This document shows, piece after piece, positions 1 to 11,491 of a stretch of DNA of 64,000 nt. The notes below the pieces were generated by a model. The model saw only the letters and a program-made list of their open reading frames with translations. It did not search any database and was not told the origin of the DNA. The DNA is taken from the NCBI GenBank assembly GCA_029204225.1, contig CM055095.1:38742141-38806140 (forward strand), in the 5' to 3' direction. Each line of letters opens with the position of its first letter. Within the stretch, counting starts at the first letter, position 1. The position numbers and the translations under genes are program-made. The DNA comes from Diphasiastrum complanatum. Lineage: Eukaryota; Streptophyta; Lycopodiopsida; Lycopodiales; Lycopodiaceae.

Positions 1-3000
1 CATAGCTAGTGGCATTAAGCAAGGTAGACTTTTCAAGTTGGATGCTAATGTTGCAAGTGAAAGTGTGAACTTGGCTAGGGAGGAGCTAACTCAAGTGGTG
101 CTTTGGCATAAAGGATTAGGCCATCCTAATCTTTAATCTATGGAGTCAATGGCAAGCAAGGAACTAGCTCTCGGCCTACCAAGAGCTTTCAAGAAGTGTG
201 GAAAGATGTGTGAGGCATGTGGCCTTGCAAAGTCACACAAGTCTTCTTACAAGAGATCTTCCATTAGAGGGGTTCTAAATCCAAAAAAGACCCTTTGTAA
301 AGATTCTTTTTATATTTTTTCTCAAATTTTTCTTACACATGGACCATCAAAACACTCAAATTTGAAATCTACGTAACGTAACTTTTTGAGTCCACATTTT
401 GATTCCACACTAAAAATGGCATAACTTTTTAGTGGTAAGTCCAAATTTAGCGGAGTTTGGTGCATTGGAAAGCGCTCAACAAAGGCTTTTCAATGGTATG
501 TTAGACGATATACTTTTGAGCTACGAATAAAGTTATGGCAACTCAAAAGTATTAGTATCATAATATTTTAATAATATAAACTACATATTGCACGAATTCT
601 TAAAGGGTCTTTTTGGAGCTCAAAACTCCTCTAATGATCAAGATCTCTCTCTCCATTGGATCTCATACATTCTGATGTATATAGTTTTTCACATGCAAGT
701 AATGGAGGTGCCTTGATGATTGTACTAGATTCACATGGATTGAGTTACTATCAAAGAAGAGTCTTGTTTAGGAAGCTTTTATTAAGTTCAAGTCTCTAGT
801 AGAGAAACAACTTAGTACTTCTATTAAAGCACTAAGATGTGATAATGGAGGAGAGTACACCTCCAGTAAAATGAAAGACTTTTGTGAGATCAATGGTATT
901 AAGTCACAATACAATTGTTCCTACACCCCTCAACAAAATGGGGTGGCCGAGAGGAAAAATAGGAGTCTATGTGAGTGTGCAAAGTCTTTGAGACTTGATG
1001 CATCACTTCCCATCTCATTTTGGGGAGAAGCCATAACATGTGCTAATTATTTGTGTAATAGACTTCCTAGTAGTGCTATAGATGGGATCTCACCTTATCA
1101 AGCCTTGTTTGATAAGAAACCCAATGGAAAAGATTTTAAGATCTTTGGATGTACTTGTTATGTACACATTCCTTTGGAGACTAGAAGGAAAGAAGATGCT
1201 GCCTCCTTCAAAGGAATCTTTGTTGGCTATGGAGAAAATAGCAAGGGATATAGGATATATGATCCTACATCCAAGAAAGTAAAGGTAAGCAAGGATGTAC
1301 TTTTTGATGAGTCACAATTTGCTAAGAGCTTGTCAAATGGATCTAACCCATTGTGCATTGAAGATCTTGACAAATCCGAGGAGGATTTTGACAAACCCGA
1401 GGAGGATCATGACAAACTCAAGGATGGAGATTTGGATCCGAGTCAAAAGGGTCTATGAAGATCATCAAGGAGCAAGGCCGAGCCCTCAAGGCTTACCTAC
1501 GTGGACAAGGGAAATCAAAAGAAAGACTCTACATCTTCTACCTCTTACTCTTTTTTAGCTACATTGCTTTAAGAACCATCATCTTTTGAAGAAGCATACA
1601 AATCTAAAGTTTGGAGAGATGCAATGCAAGTAGAGTATGATGCATTAGAAGAGTCATACTTGGAATCTTCTAAATCTTCTAAGAGGAAAGAAACCACTTG
1701 CATATAAGTGGATTTATAGAATTAAGTACAATAAAGATGGATCTATTAGTAAGTACAAAGCTAGGCTTGTTGCTAAGGGATTTTTTCAAATAAAAGGATT
1801 GGATTATGAAGAAACATTTGCACCTATAGCTAAGCTTGTAACTATTAGATTAATCATTTGCATTGCTACTTTGTTCAAATGGGATCTCTACCAAATGGAT
1901 GTGACAAATGCCTTCTTGAATGGCTTCTTAGAAGAGGAAATCTACATGATGCAACTCGAGGGATTCATCAAGGTTGGTGAGGAGCAAAAAGTGTGCTACT
2001 TAAGGAAGAGCCTATATGGCTTGAAGCAAGCACCTAGAGCTTGGTACTCTAGGTTGCATGATTTTCTCTATTCCCTTGGCTTTGTACTAAGTGCTTATGA
2101 ACCTTCTTTATATTTCAAATGTAATGAATGAAAGATCATCATTTTGGTTCTTTATGTTGATGACAGCATTATGACAGGAAATGATGATGAAGGCATAGAC
2201 AAAGTAAAAGTTGACTTATCTAGTGAGTTCAAGATGGTAGATCTAGGCTTACTAAAGTTTATACTTGGGATAGAGGTGTCTAGAAGTAGCAATTGTACTT
2301 TCATAAGTCAATCTAAGTATGCTACTTCCATTCTTGAAAGATTTGGTATGAAAGATTGTAAGGGGATTGACACCCCTATGGAGCATGTTGTGAAAGCAAC
2401 TAATGAAGGTGATGAAGCATCCTTTGAGGACATCACCCTCTTTAGGAAGCTTATAGGCTCTCTAATCTATTTAACCATCACTAGACCTGACTTAAGTTTT
2501 TGTGTAAGCAAGTTGAGTCAAAGTATGAAAGCTCCTTTAGTTCATCATTGGAAAAGTGCCAAGAGAGTACTTATATATGTTTCTCGTACTAGATTTTTTG
2601 GCATACTTTATGAAGGATCTAACTTGCTCTTGAGAGCCTACTCGGATTCAGATTTTGTAGATGACAAGATGGATAGGAAATCCGTTAGTGCATTTGCAAC
2701 ATTTTTTTGTGGAGGAGTGATATCTTGGCTTTCCAAAAAGCAAGATACAATCTCACTATCTTCTTGTGAAGCCGAGTACAAGGCATTGACTTCAACAACC
2801 AAAGAGCTCCTATGGCTAAGAAGACTCTTGATGGAACTACATGTGCTAGAGGCCGAGGAGATCCCTTACATATTTTGTGACAATCAAGCTTCTCAACAAA
2901 TTGCTTCAAATCCTATCTTCCATGCTAGAACAAAGCATATTGAGATAGCTCACCACTTTGTGAGGGAGAAGGTACAATCCAAGGACGTGGAACTACATCA

Positions 3001-3121
3001 TGTACCATCATCCAAATGCATAGCTAATATCTTAACCAAACCATTGTCCAAAGATCCATTTTTTAAGTTAAGATATGCTCTTGGAATTGTAGATAGATGT
3101 ACACTAGATTTGCCAAGTTAG
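1..3121 (+). pseudogene. Copia-1 pol remnant (integrase, reverse transcriptase, RNase H)
   Basis: The LWHKGLGHPNL stretch (near 110-135) and the CEAC pair (near 211) form the HHCC finger of the integrase. DNGGEYTS (about 841) and GVAERKNR (about 940) carry two of the three integrase acidic residues. [11 protein letters not shown] and the YVDD box (about 2150) mark the reverse transcriptase. DSDFVDDKMDRKS, CEAEYKAL and CDNQAS mark RNase H, and the frame ends at the stop at 3119-3121. Lesions seen: a TAA just after GHPNL, the MITE at 267-631, frameshifts around 645 and 715, a stop near 768, a stop at 1456, and a stop at 2129 before the YVDD segment. The residue after YVDD is Ser rather than the Ile found in relatives. 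The protein would have been a cytoplasmic polyprotein copying element RNA and inserting the cDNA. Confidence 0.9.
267..631. mobile_element. MITE (Tc1/mariner-like, TA target) inside Copia-1
   Basis: A 365-bp AT-rich segment without coding potential interrupts the integrase. Its ends are imperfect inverted repeats of about 35 bp: the left begins GAGGGGTTCTAAATCC and the right, read in reverse complement, begins GAGGAGTTTTGAGCTCC. Both continue into AAAAAGACCCTTT. It is flanked by TA on each side (265-266 and 632-633). Removing the segment and one TA restores an open frame across the site, which supports a TA target duplication. The family is inferred from target and size only; no transposase is present. 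Confidence 0.75.
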
Positions 3122-3137
3122 AAGTGAGGAGGAGTTT

Positions 3138-3995
3138 TGAAAATTGTCACTTCTCACTTGACATTGGTTCATGTAAATATTGATCAAACATTAGAATATG
3201 TTGATGATCTGATTTCACACGTGTGGAGCCTGTTTCCATGTGTGAAAGGATGTACTTTTCATGTTTGTATATATCCAAATTGATTTTGTATCATTCTAGT
3301 TAGTGTGAACATGAAATGACTAGTTTTTAGTCAAGTTGACTAGTCACCTACAAATTAGCTTTTCCTTGCATGTGCATGAGTAAATTCTCCCACGTGGCAA
3401 GTGGATGTTCACACGTGTGTATATAGTACTAGAAGATAAGAGTTGACCATTTTTCTTAGATCTATTTTGTAGGGAATATTCCTATATTCTAGGAGACTAG
3501 CTTTTTGGATTTTAGTCATATTCTAGACGGTCAACTATTGGATAAAGATCAAGGATGGATCAAATGGATAGATCTGAGTGATGTGGCACTCTTCACACGT
3601 GTGAAGGCCTGCTGGACTGTACCAGACTCATGGATGTACTTGATCCATAAAAGGATCATCATTTTGCTAAGAAGATTGATGAGACTTTTGCACTCTACAC
3701 TTTTGTGAGGTTTCTAGTCATTTGTCTTGTGATTTTTATGTATGATTGCTATCTAGTATCATTGTACTTGTTGTTTCAGGTGCAGGCCGTACTGTGGACA
3801 ATACTCCACACGTGTGAGGTCACTCTCACTAAAAAATGATGTGTTGATCCATTGCTCTTGGCTTAATCCAAGTGTAGTGAATCTAGATCAAGATGTAATG
3901 TGTAGAACTTGATAGATTCATTGATTAAGCAACCAATAACTCTCTATGATTGTAAAGTACAATCATTATTGTCCTAAAAATTGTAAAATTTATCA
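3138..3995 (+). repeat. Copia-1 3' LTR
   Basis: It follows the purine-rich GTGAGGAGGAG tract after the pol stop, starts TGAAAATTGTCAC and is taken to end at TTTATCA, just before coding sequence of the G family resumes. The end is less certain because the 5' LTR is not visible for comparison. It holds four CACACGTGTG palindromes (3216-3225, 3410-3419, 3594-3603, 3807-3816). The second runs straight into a TATA-like TGTATATAG, which suggests the promoter. Confidence 0.65.
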
Positions 3996-5216
3996 GGTCA
4001 AAGCCCTACAAGATGAAAAGCTTGCCTAGTTAGCTCAACCTGCAGCAGACTCAAGGCCACTTTCTCAATCAGAAAGTAATCTTCTTCGGCATTAGGTGCA
4101 TGTTTCTAGCCAAATCTTAAACAACTATCAAGCAGAGTTCAACAAATATCGGGCAAGCGCGACTCACGAGCTTGCCTAGGCCAAGCAAGCCCTCACGGCA
4201 TGCCAAAAATTCATGGACACAAAGGCCCATCTCACCCCCGTGGTAATTCCACCACCACCAATTTTTGACGCTGCACAGGCCAGTACCAACCAAGACCAAA
4301 GTCAGCGGGCAGCAGGGGGATTTAACCAAGATCAAGGGTCTGAAGGCCAAGATCAAGGGCAAACACATACGGCTATTGAGACGCGAGACTAGGGCCAAGA
4401 CGTAGATACCAGCCAAAGCCAAGCCACATCATCCAGAGGTTTGCGCATGATATCTGCCAGCCATGCCTACTGAAGACCCAAATCCGTGGAGGAGAAAATC
4501 AACGAATTCCTATCAAAGTATCCCCACGAGTCATCAAGAGGTGGCTGGCAGATATCATCTTCAGCTCAGACCATAAAGGGCAAAGAACTGCAAGCATTAT
4601 CCGCCCTCCAGCCACAACTAGAGTGGCGTCAACAGTTGTTCAAAAGAGACCCTGCGGCCAATAGGGCCTACATGATGACTCCACAACAATTACGAGTGAA
4701 CGCGCACTTCCTGCCATGTACACGAAGATCCAAATGGGCGGAATGCGACACCCCTTTGGACAAGATCACTGGTCGATTATACAGTCAGAATATGGGTGGA
4801 CTATGGATGTAGATGCCAGAAGGGCTCTCACCGCATTCGCAAACCATTATATCAATTGCCTTGATCCAACAGTCCGTGCGACAGTCACTTACGCCCGGGA
4901 CTTAGAACATCTAATGGGGATCGAGACTAAATGGGACAATTTTCTCCTATCCATATTCTTTGATGTTAATAAGGCACTACCTTCAGACAAAGTTGAAGAT
5001 CAGCTACCAATCGCTTGTGTGTATTACCGAGCTGCGCTTCTAGGCGATTCATGGACACGCAGATTCCAAACATGGGTCGACCAAGATTGGCTGCGAAGAG
5101 TCCACAAGTCCCTTCACACGCCCAAGGACTTGAAGAAACTGGACCACCTCAACTTTATGGAGGATGTCACCACCTACCTGATCCAGCAAAGGCGAGCGAA
5201 GAAAACGCTATACTAA
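3996..5216 (+). pseudogene. G-family coiled-coil protein, C-terminal two thirds, broken
   Basis: I do not recognise this family. In order: a charged coiled-coil-like stretch with KALQDEKLA (about 4003), a Gln/Pro-rich segment with QASTNQDQSQ (about 4280), then a conserved region with NEFLSKYPHESS (about 4500), LQALSALQPQLEWRQ (about 4590), ARRALTAFANHY (about 4818) and VYYRAALLGDSW (about 5019), ending YLIQQRRAKKTLY and a TAA at 5214-5216. It has internal stops (for example near 4030, 4390 and 4471) and one frameshift between about 4716 and 4810. Other copies lie at 15309-16156, 22301-22721, 28880-29790 and 59740-60161, and a diverged one (K) at 39501-42234. It sits where gag and pol normally sit, directly before an LTR, so a structural gag-like role is inferred. 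Confidence 0.7.
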
Positions 5217-5225
5217 ACCGGTAAA

Positions 5226-5243
5226 GTGGCGAGGGACCGGCAC
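5226..5243 (+). promoter_or_regulatory. Conserved stem-loop just 5' of the G LTR
   Basis: GTGGCG-AGGGAC-CGGCAC can fold into a 6-bp stem with one mismatch. The same position in the other two G copies has a perfect stem (60171-60188 and, inverted, 15328-15345). It lies between the protein stop codon and the LTR, where a polypurine tract would be expected; no clear purine run is seen there. Confidence 0.5.
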
Positions 5244-5262
5244 TACTTCAGTTTGTGGGTCC

Positions 5263-6083
5263 TGTTGGGGGTATTCCCAACAAAGTGTAAATAAATAAAA
5301 TCATCCAATAAAATGTGTTGCGAGAGCATGGCATCCTGCATGTATAAGCCCATGGCCCAATGAGCATGCAAGTGAAGTTGTACATAAAATAATAGACTTG
5401 GGCCCTTTGTAATTAAAATAAAAAAGTTTTAGCCCAAAGTCAATTCTAAACGTAGAGTTTACTTTTTAGAGTTGGGTCCAATTTTGGACTCACATGAACC
5501 TTGTGATTTCCAATGTACTTTTTGTGGACCCTTGGATCAAGTTGGGTCCAAGATGAATGGATAGGATCAATGTGAATATTAGCCAATAGGATTGAGGGTC
5601 AAGGGCCTTCCCCATTTTATAAAAAGGCACCATTTGTACACTATTTTCATGCTTAATAGAGAGGAGGAGACTTTACCATTTTGAGAGCTCAAGCATCCTC
5701 ATTTGCTAATCAATCTTGTTTATGCTATTGTTGTGATTGCTTGTTATTTTCATTTCCCATGCTTTTTGGTTATGCTAGTTAAGGTTTTTCCATAAGCAAT
5801 GACATTGAGCATTTGAGCTAACCTCCATCTCATCTCTCTCTCTCTTTCTCTCTTCTCTTCTCTCTTCCTCTCCTTTTCTATCCCTTTCCTTCACCCAAAT
5901 CATGATGAATGTTAGTGTAGAGGAGTAGAGTTAAGGGAGAGTAGTGTTAGTGGTTAATAGAGTTAGGGAGGAAGTAGGAAACTAACTAGAATTAGCATCT
6001 ATGCATAGTTAGGTACCTATCCAGTGATCTAACCCTTGTTGATAGGCGGGAGGGCTATACTACGCAAGATCTTTGACCCTACA
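5263..6083 (+). repeat. G-family 3' LTR
   Basis: The 821-bp LTR starts with a perfect hairpin, TGTTGGG-GGTATT-CCCAACA (5263-5282), and ends TGACCCTACA. The same LTR occurs at 14872-15308 (minus, truncated) and 60208-61019 (plus). Versions belonging to family A occur at 48555-49346 (plus) and 56932-57627 (minus). It carries a CCAAT/TATA promoter, a CT-rich run around 5838-5880 and a conserved CTAACCCTTGTTGA(T/C)AGGCGG block near its end. Confidence 0.8.
5583..5625 (+). promoter_or_regulatory. LTR promoter: CCAAT box and TATA box
   Basis: CCAAT at 5583-5587 is followed about 30 bp later by TTTATAAAAA at 5616-5625. The pair, with the same spacing and the following GGCACCATTTGTAC, is kept in the other G and A LTRs (near 14955-15000 minus, 48865-48910 plus, 57290-57340 minus, 60520-60570 plus). 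That conservation marks it as the element's own promoter. Confidence 0.65.
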
Positions 6084-6230
6084 CTCGTGGAGATATTTAG
6101 ATAGAAATTCATTGAGCTTCTCCTCCATAGAAATTGGGCATCTGAAGACTCAGCTAGCAGATATAGATCACAAGCCTTGTGATGGAGAGGCTTGACCCTC
6201 TTCTTGGCTTTGGCTGGGAGTCGTGTCTTG
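6084..6230 (-). pseudogene. Antisense fragment of the G-family protein
   Basis: Read on the minus strand it gives the region around NEFLSKYLHE preceded by a Gln/Ser-rich stretch, as in the copy at 15748-16215. It is only about 147 bp, contains stops, and is joined directly to a plus-strand G LTR on its left and the Copia-2 5' LTR on its right. It is a remnant of a target element into which both inserted. Confidence 0.6.
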
Positions 6231-6818
6231 TGAAAGATTCAACTAGTTTCATCATATTTTGTTTTATTTGACTTTTCAAAGTTCATTAGTCTAAAATTCA
6301 TTTGAATAAACACTTTTTGAAAGTGTGGGAAATTTAGAATGTGAGTTTGAGTAGATTCAAATTTGAATAATTGGGTACATTGAATCTAGACCCAAAATTA
6401 GTAGGGTTAGCATTTTGGTGAGAAAGCCAAGTGGCCAAATAGGATCTGGACCTGTTATAAAAGGATGTAACTCATGGAGAGAGTAACCTTTTCTCTTCTC
6501 TATCTCATTTCATGCTTATACATGGTTCTCTTGGGTTCTACTATCCATTGGTGCACTATCTTGGTGATTGCTTGCAATTCTATGTGTAGAATGATCTATA
6601 TTTGTTATTTTTTGATCCACATGTGTGAAATACAGTAGCTTGCTGGTTTTGTATGGAAAGAAATAGTACATAATCATTTCATTCAAGTTTGATCAAGTTC
6701 TATTGGTGTTTGCATCTCAATTTGTGTGTAGATGCCAATTTTTTTACATTGGTGAGATTTTTCTACATCCAAAGATCATTCAAGTAGATTGGATCTTCAG
6801 GATCTGAAATATTTTACA
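6231..6818 (+). repeat. Copia-2 5' LTR
   Basis: The segment starts TGAAAGATTC and ends ATATTTTACA immediately before a tRNA-Met primer site, as expected of a copia 5' LTR. Its left boundary is placed where similarity to the antisense G fragment stops. It holds a CACATGTGTGAA motif (about 6620) resembling the palindrome in the other copia LTRs. The matching 3' LTR is missing. Confidence 0.7.
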
Positions 6819-6830
6819 TGGTATCAGAGC
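6819..6830 (+). promoter_or_regulatory. Copia-2 primer binding site
   Basis: TGGTATCAGAGC directly follows the LTR and is the standard complement of the initiator tRNA-Met 3' end used to prime minus-strand cDNA in plant copia elements. Confidence 0.85.
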
Positions 6831-7265
6831 TTGTGTTTCAGGTTATGAAGGAGGAAATCAGATCTATCAATAATTTGGTGAAGATATCAAGTCTAAAGCA
6901 TGCTAGAGAGGATTCTACACCAAAATCGGATTTTTTGCTTTTGTAGAATGGATCTTTTGTAGATCAAAACACTAAATAGGTCAATATACTTGATCAATTC
7001 CGATTTTTGAGTTCACATACTGGATTTGGCCAGTTTTTGGATCATTGGATCAGCCTAAGTGGTGGCTTATAGATTGCATATCAATTTTCAACATTTGCAT
7101 GTAGATTTGGAATAGTCAATTTTTTGTGATTTTGTCAAAAACCCTAATTTTGATTGGATCTCTAGATAGTGAGGTTGCTGGACTTCATTTGAGTGTGTTT
7201 CAATCTTAGGAAGTGGCAAAAGTCATTACATTGAGGATAGATAAAGAAGATTGGGTCATTGCTAC
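6831..7265 (+). other. Copia-2 untranslated leader
   Basis: About 435 bp between primer site and first gag codon. I see no coding potential and no clear structure. Confidence 0.6.
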
Positions 7266-9512
7266 ATGGCAGCCTCAATTGGAGTCATGTTCGAAGCCAA
7301 TGATAGGCTTACCTCAAGTAACTATTCATTGTGGAAAGTGAGGATGGAGTCACTTCTTGAGATGAATGATGTTTTGGATATTGTTGTAGGTTTGGAGGAG
7401 AGACCAGCAACACAACAAGATCAATTGAGGTATGAAAAGAGGGCCAAGAAGGCTCTACACATGATAAAGATAAATGTTACCAATGAACTTCTCAAGGAAG
7501 TTGGTAAGTGCACATCATATTTGGAAGCTTGGAATTCATTGAAGAAGATTTATGAATCCAAGTCTACTTCTAGAGTGTCGACTGTAAGAAGACAAATCTT
7601 TTCTTGTTTGCAAAAGAATGAAAAAAGTCCAAGTACTTTTGTTTTGAGAATGAAAGCATTGAACGATGACTTAGCTTGCATAGATGAAAGCATTAAGGAA
7701 GGAGAGCTTATTCAAGTGATTCTTAATGGCTTGTTGGATGCTCATTCTAACATTGTTCAAAGTACAACTATTCAAAAGACTTTTCCAAGTTTGATGGATC
7801 TTCAAGAGATCTTGATCAATGAGGAATATAGGCTTCAAGCAAGAGGTGGATCTACATCGACACTTCAAGAGGATGCTATGTTCACAAAGGGCAAATTCAA
7901 GGGCAAAACCAAAAGTAAGTGGTCTAAAGGCAAGATCAAGTGGATGCTTCTTCAAGTGGCAAAAAGAAGGATAGATCAAAGCTCAAGTGCTTCTATTGTG
8001 GCATCAAAGGACACTTTGCAAGTTAGTGATACAAGAAGAAGAGAGATCAAGGAGACAAGCAAGGTAATCTTACTCTTGATGAGGATGGTTTGGATGTTCA
8101 AGCTGCAAATGCTGATGCTTTTGTGATGTCTTCATGTATGCTTGCTAATTATGGAGATCTAGATCATTGGTGGATTGATAGTGGAGCAAGTTCACACATG
8201 ACCTTTCACAAAGAGTACTTCAATTCTTTGTTGGCATATGGAGATGACAAGAGGGTGATCTACACGGCCAATGATGGTGAGTGTGCAATCAAAGGGATTG
8301 GCACAATTCCTATCTCTCTCTCTACAAATAGGAATGTTCTTTTGGAGGATGTCTTGTTTATTCCATCTATTACCAAGAATTTACTTAGTATGAGTAAAAT
8401 GCTAAGTAAAGGCCTCAAGGTAGAGTTTGATGGAGATGCTTGTTTGATCAAAAGGAAGGATGTCTTGATTGGAAAAGGTAAAAGACAAGGGAAGTTGTTC
8501 AAACTTGATGCTTGTGTTATTGCTAACCAAGTTGGATGTGTTGCAAGAGAGCAAATTTCTATTCAAGAGGTTTGGCACAAAAGGATGGGACACCTCAACT
8601 TCAAGTCATTGGAGGTAATGGCAAGGAAGAAGGTTGTGATTGGACTTCCAAGTTCCTTAAGTAATGTCAAGCATGTTTGTGAGTCTTGTGCTTTGTCTAA
8701 GTCACATTGACTACCTTATACTAGGTCTATTTCTGGATCTACAAAGCCTTTTCAACTTGTGCATTCGGATATTCATGGATTTACTAAATTAGCAATAGTG
8801 GAGCTAAGATGTATGTAACATTCATTGATGATTTTAGTAGATTTTGTTGGATCTATCTACTAAAGAGCAAGGATGAAGTGTATGATGTCTTTATCAAGTT
8901 CAAGAATGCAAGAGAGAACCAATTTTCCACAAAGATCAAGTGCTTGAGAGGTGACAATGGTGTGAGTACATATCTAACAAGTTCAAGGCCTTTTGTGATG
9001 AGCATGGGATCAAGAGGGAGTATACAACATCAAGGACTCCACAACAAAATGGAGTGGCTGAAAGGAAGAATAGGACTTTATGTGAAAGTGCTAAAGCTAT
9101 GAGGTTAAGTGCTAATCTTGACAAACCATTTTGGGATCAAGCTTTGTTGTGTGCCAATTTCTTGTGCAATAGGTGGCTGAGTGCTATTTTGGATGGAAGG
9201 ACACCTTTTGAGATGCTATTCAAGAGGAGGCCGAGTGTCAACTTTCTAAGAACCTTTGGATGCACATGCTATGTCAACATTACTCTTGATGATAGGACCA
9301 AGGAAGATCCATCTTCAAGAAGAGGTACTTTTGTTGGATTTAGTGAGGTGAGTAAAGCCTACAAGGTTTACATTCCTTCTACTAACAAAGTGATTGTTGG
9401 TAGAGATGTCATTTTTTATGAGGGGAACATTCCAAAGGTGTCTTCAAGCATGGTTGATGGTAGAGTGGATGGATCTAACATTCTTAATGTTGATGAGAAG
9501 GATCCTACTTTG
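7266..9512 (+). pseudogene. Copia-2 gag-protease-integrase, broken and split
   Basis: The ATG at 7266 opens a gag of about 230 readable residues (SNYSLWKVRMESLLEM near the start), then a frameshift near 7945. A zinc-knuckle remnant CFYCGIKGHF lies near 7990. The protease DSGASSHM is at about 8180, VWHKRMGH and CESC form the integrase finger (about 8570-8690), FIDDFSRFCW begins the core (about 8821), a frameshifted DNG box lies near 8955, and GVAERKNRT is near 9050. A stop at 8708-8710 and frameshifts near 7945, 8790 and 8960 kill it. The frame is interrupted at 9513 by the gypsy element H and resumes only briefly at 14801-14871. Reverse transcriptase and RNase H are gone. Copia proteins of this class package and integrate the element; this copy cannot. 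Confidence 0.88.
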
Positions 9513-9517
9513 GATGG

Positions 9518-10720
9518 TGTCGTACTATACCAACAGGGTTAATATAGATTTTATAGTAAATAATGTCGTTCCCACAGAGGACAGTGTTAGAAAGTTATGT
9601 TTTTGGTACAATTATGGCAAGTGGTTTTGAGGGTTATTCTGGTTGTCAACAGACATCAAAAAGTAACCAGTATTACTTATATTTGGGATGGGTAGTGTTA
9701 ATAGATTCAAAACAACAATCTGGCCTCTATCGAATTGGATGAAGCGTGTTCTACAAATGAGATGTTATCAGAGTAGTACATCGGTACTACACTCTGGCTG
9801 ATTAAGGTGTCAACAGAGAATCAAGAATCGTTCGATGTATTTGCGACTGTGCAGACAATTAATTAATCGAGTTCGCAAACTATTCATTTCTAGACAGAAG
9901 TCCTCAACAACTAAAGTCCAACTTAATGGTTAAAGAACACAAAGAGTTTTAGAATACGTTAGAAACTTATGTCGATGCCAATCAGGAAGACAGATTAGAG
10001 ACTTAATTCTTCAGACAAGGGCTGTCATCTCATATGTATACATACAGCTTTATTCCATGATCGTGCTAGATTATACCAAAGATAGTCGTTATTCGAGTGC
10101 CGAAAAGAAAGTATTCGCAATAGATGAATAAGATGGTTTAAAGACAATTCTTTAGAGCACGCATTACGGAAACACAACAAACGACTGTAATGCACTAGAG
10201 CGTCTGTCTGATCAGAGAGAAATTCATGAAATGCATTAGAGATTATTAGCATATTCCAGATCACTCACACTTAGCAGTGCAGAGAATAGAAATAAGAGAG
10301 AATAACTCACAGAACTCTATTCACTTCTTCAATCTCTTACATAAGCATAAACTCTTCTCTCTCGATGATCAAGACTGAAGTGTGAGATCAATATATGTTC
10401 TACGGGGCAAACAAACACACCTCTAAAACAACAGCTGAAACTGCGACTTTTTCTTTCAAAAATGTCGCTTATTATCTTCGTTTCGCAAAAATTGAAGTTC
10501 TTTTATACGGAGATATTCGAGAGCATACATAGCCGAAGAGCCTATGTATAACTTTACCGATCTGAAAGGTACGACCTAGAATTTACCCTAGATTATGCCC
10601 TAGCAGAGACATCCTTTCTGCTCGATAGTGAGTTGGGCCCATAACCAGAGAAAGTTGTCCTTCTCCCACGGTCGCTTCTAGTCGTCAAAGGTGATGCCTA
10701 CTGCGCTTGGTAGCATCATG
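9518..10720 (-). repeat. H element, 3' LTR region (partial)
   Basis: On the minus strand this ends GTATAGTACGACA. The stretch 9760-10400 matches, in reverse, 50500-51060. Toward 10420-10720 the match is lost, so the start of this LTR is unclear. No coding sequence is seen in this 1.2 kb. Confidence 0.55.
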
Positions 10721-10789
10721 TAATCCACACGCCATTGCAACTCAATATTAAAAGCATGTGGACACCATTTTCAGAAGCGATCAGCAAAT

Positions 10790-11110
10790 GCACGGAATCT
10801 GTCAACACATACCTTCGACTGATTTCGTCGCATTCACTTTGGTTGTGTAGATGTAGTTGCCAAACCCTGAGTTTGCAATTCAGCAGCCAGCTTTTGATCT
10901 TCCATTTATTGCTTTTGGTTTGACAGCTCCTGTTCGAACTGGTCAATCTTCGCAACAGCCTCCAGAAATTCTGGATGGTTTGAGGCTACAGTGCAGGCAG
11001 GCACAACTTGGAGTTGTTGTGTAAGTTCATCAATTCGCAGCAGGGCCTGAAGATAGTCATCGTGTGCATCGGGCCGCTGCAAGATGGGGTGGCATCACTG
11101 GAGAGCTCCT
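10790..11110 (-). pseudogene. Coiled-coil reading frame downstream of H RNase H
   Basis: On the minus strand a frame reads LQALLRIDELTQQLQVV, then VAKIDQFEQELSNQKQ, one stop, and MEDQKLAAELQTQG. Leu, Ile and Gln/Glu fall with heptad-like spacing, which suggests a coiled coil. It is not a recognised gypsy domain and sits where integrase would be expected. It resembles the coiled-coil part of the G/K proteins in composition, but I cannot show homology. It could be a captured or rearranged fragment. Confidence 0.4.
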
Positions 11111-11491
11111 TCAGCTCCGCAAGTAGGGATGACCACCAAATAGACATGACCAACTCTCTTGACTTGACCTAACCTACATTAGGATGGGTTTCCCATGTGG
11201 CATCATGGCCTCACATGTGTGGGATCTACTTGTGTACACAATTTACACTATTCTACATGGTTTTTGATCAAGCTAGATTTGCCAATTTTTGGCAATTCTT
11301 CACACTTCGTAGTTGATGGTCAGCACCAAGGTTGTACAGAACGTTGTTAATAATTGTATAAGGTGTTACCTTATACTGAAAAATTGTCTTTTTCTCCAAA
11401 TCATAATCATCCGAATATATCTGATCCTTAATATAAATAATAATATCAGAATATAATGAATGTGTAGATAAAATCTCGAATAAATGTTTGT
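11111..11491. other. Non-coding stretch with a copia LTR-like scrap
   Basis: 11140-11320 contains CTCACATGTGTGGGAT and TTGATCAAGCTAGATTTG followed by CAATTCTTCACA. This resembles the start of the minus-strand copia LTR at 23316-23403. The rest is AT-rich with no visible gene. Confidence 0.35.

Larger units (their letters stand above)
1..3995 (+). mobile_element. Copia-1: Ty1/copia LTR retrotransposon, 5' part outside the window
   Basis: The piece holds, in copia order, a gag-pre-integrase zinc finger, integrase, reverse transcriptase, RNase H, a purine tract (about 3125-3135) and a 3' LTR. The 5' LTR, gag and protease lie before the window. The reading frame has several stops and frameshifts and a MITE insertion at 267-631, so this copy cannot act alone. 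Copia-4 at 44041-45450 is a closely similar truncated copy of the same family. The element appears to end inside a G-type coding region that resumes at 3996. The upstream target duplication cannot be checked because the start is missing. Confidence 0.85.
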
